The position numbers and the translations under genes are program-made. Positions 63,155 through 64,000 of a DNA stretch of 64,000 nucleotides are shown one piece after another (the stretch's first letter is position 1; each line of letters begins with the position of its first letter). Origin of the DNA: Cycas panzhihuaensis. Its lineage: Eukaryota; Cycadophyta. The notes beneath the pieces were generated by a model that did no database searches, was not told the DNA's origin, and was given only the letters and a program-made list of their open reading frames with translations. The stretch is from NCBI GenBank assembly GCA_023213395.1, contig CM041465.1, positions 70,749,741-70,813,740 on the forward strand. Reading direction: 5' to 3'.

Positions 63155-64000
63155 TGACGCCATTTGTCTACAACATGGAGGATAACCTCCATTTCCTTTT
63201 AGTATATTAATAACTAACATTTGTGATATTTGAGTTTCTGAGTCTCGAATGCAATTGGATAAAAATTCTACGTAATACAACACCTAAACTAAATCCAAAT
63301 GCATCACATTCTAGTTGGGGAGAAGTTCAGTATAAACAAGGCTAGAGTGGTCAACATGATTTCTTTAAAGTAGTTAAATGAGTCATTTCACCCTCACAAA
63401 ACTATATGAAGAATGATGGATGGGTGAAAAGAAAAGGAAAGAATGGTTACATGAGCGAAGACGCTGTTATAGAGGTGGTACTTCTGTTTCACAAGAGAAA
63501 CATTCCCAGGAAGAAAAGGTAAATAATAGAATGAGAAAGGATTTCACTTGTCGAAGTTTGTTGAAAAGAAATTCTAATAAATCCAAAACGAATCAAAAGA
63601 ACCAATTTAGAAAATACAATTGGTATTGTTAATAGATACAAACTTAAAAGATTTATTTTTTGAGCTCTGAAGCCTAAAAAACCTACTGAAACTTGAACCT
63701 GATGAAGCTCAAACTAGACCCTAAACTGCTCAAAGAAGCACCTAAACCTGCTCAAAACAACACTTGATTTTCTTCGATATCATTTACACTCAATATATGA
63801 AAGTCATAAGTATCCATTTTTGTATTAATAGCCACCTTAAACTTGTGATTATACATTTGTTGATTCACATGATTCAAATTCTATTGATCTTTCTTTATTA
63901 CTTTATACTAACTTTTTATATTAGCTTTCCACCACCCTTTGTGTGCTTCCAACCATCTATGATAATGCTATAACTATTAATATCTTATATATTGCCTATG
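63155..64000 (+). mobile_element. Possible start of a gypsy-type element (primer-binding-like site, decayed gag?)
   Basis: TGACGCCATTTGTC resembles the TGGCGCC-type primer-binding site used by many plant gypsy elements. A basic plus-strand frame at 63420-63632 (KKRKEWLHERRRCYRGGT, then VNNRMRKDFTCRSLLKRN) is preceded in another frame by a WGEVQYKQG-like stretch. It may be a gag-region remnant, but I do not recognise the family. Confidence 0.28.

Overview
This window looks like nuclear DNA of a seed plant: AT-rich, dominated by LTR retrotransposons (mostly Copia), with one intact intron-containing receptor-kinase gene of a plant-specific family. The large, deeply nested, mutation-riddled retroelements and long non-coding leaders would fit a big genome such as a gymnosperm's, but nothing here fixes the species. 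No bacterial-style operon, CRISPR array, rRNA or tRNA gene was recognised.

Layout. 1-4237 holds the 3' end of LTR element A, part of an LTR of element B in reverse orientation, and a broken Copia element D running into a gap of exactly 500 N (4238-4737). 4738-6953 holds a decayed ARF-GAP gene copy inside or beside element A. 6954-29214 is one nested stack: Copia-B (LTR tail and leader at 6954-7101, gag-pol at 24341-28773, 3' LTR at 28784-29214) contains element F (7102-22404), whose 3' LTR contains Copia-E (about 7350-16635), whose RNase H region contains element I (9708-15345). Element I carries a PPR gene fragment. Element F carries a 1.5 kb TA microsatellite. 30.9-35.08 kb is a truncated Copia element J.

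35079-36596 is a truncated, stop-containing copy of the promoter and first exon of the receptor kinase. The intact gene lies 22 kb downstream (coding 57887-60059). Between them are a minus-strand gag-bearing LTR element (K; 5' LTR at 56724-57100), a minus-strand LINE (54001-56660), and Copia-H (38028-51682, minus), which is itself split by Copia-G (41662-47954, minus). Direct repeats of 5 bp flank G (GATGG), H (GTTAC) and A (CATTT/AAATG), and imperfectly F (GAAAC/GAAAT).

The only gene that looks functional is the LRK10L-type kinase: signal peptide, extracellular GUB_WAK_bind and WAK_assoc cysteine modules, one membrane span and a complete RD-type Ser/Thr kinase, in two exons with matching phase-1 splice sites. 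Everything downstream (60.06-64 kb) is unassigned apart from a possible gypsy-type primer-binding site.

The most informative structural signal is that the two halves of one nested insertion (element A inside the LTR of element B, with the same 5 bp target site) lie in opposite orientations on the two sides of the N gap. This implies either an inversion or a wrongly oriented contig.
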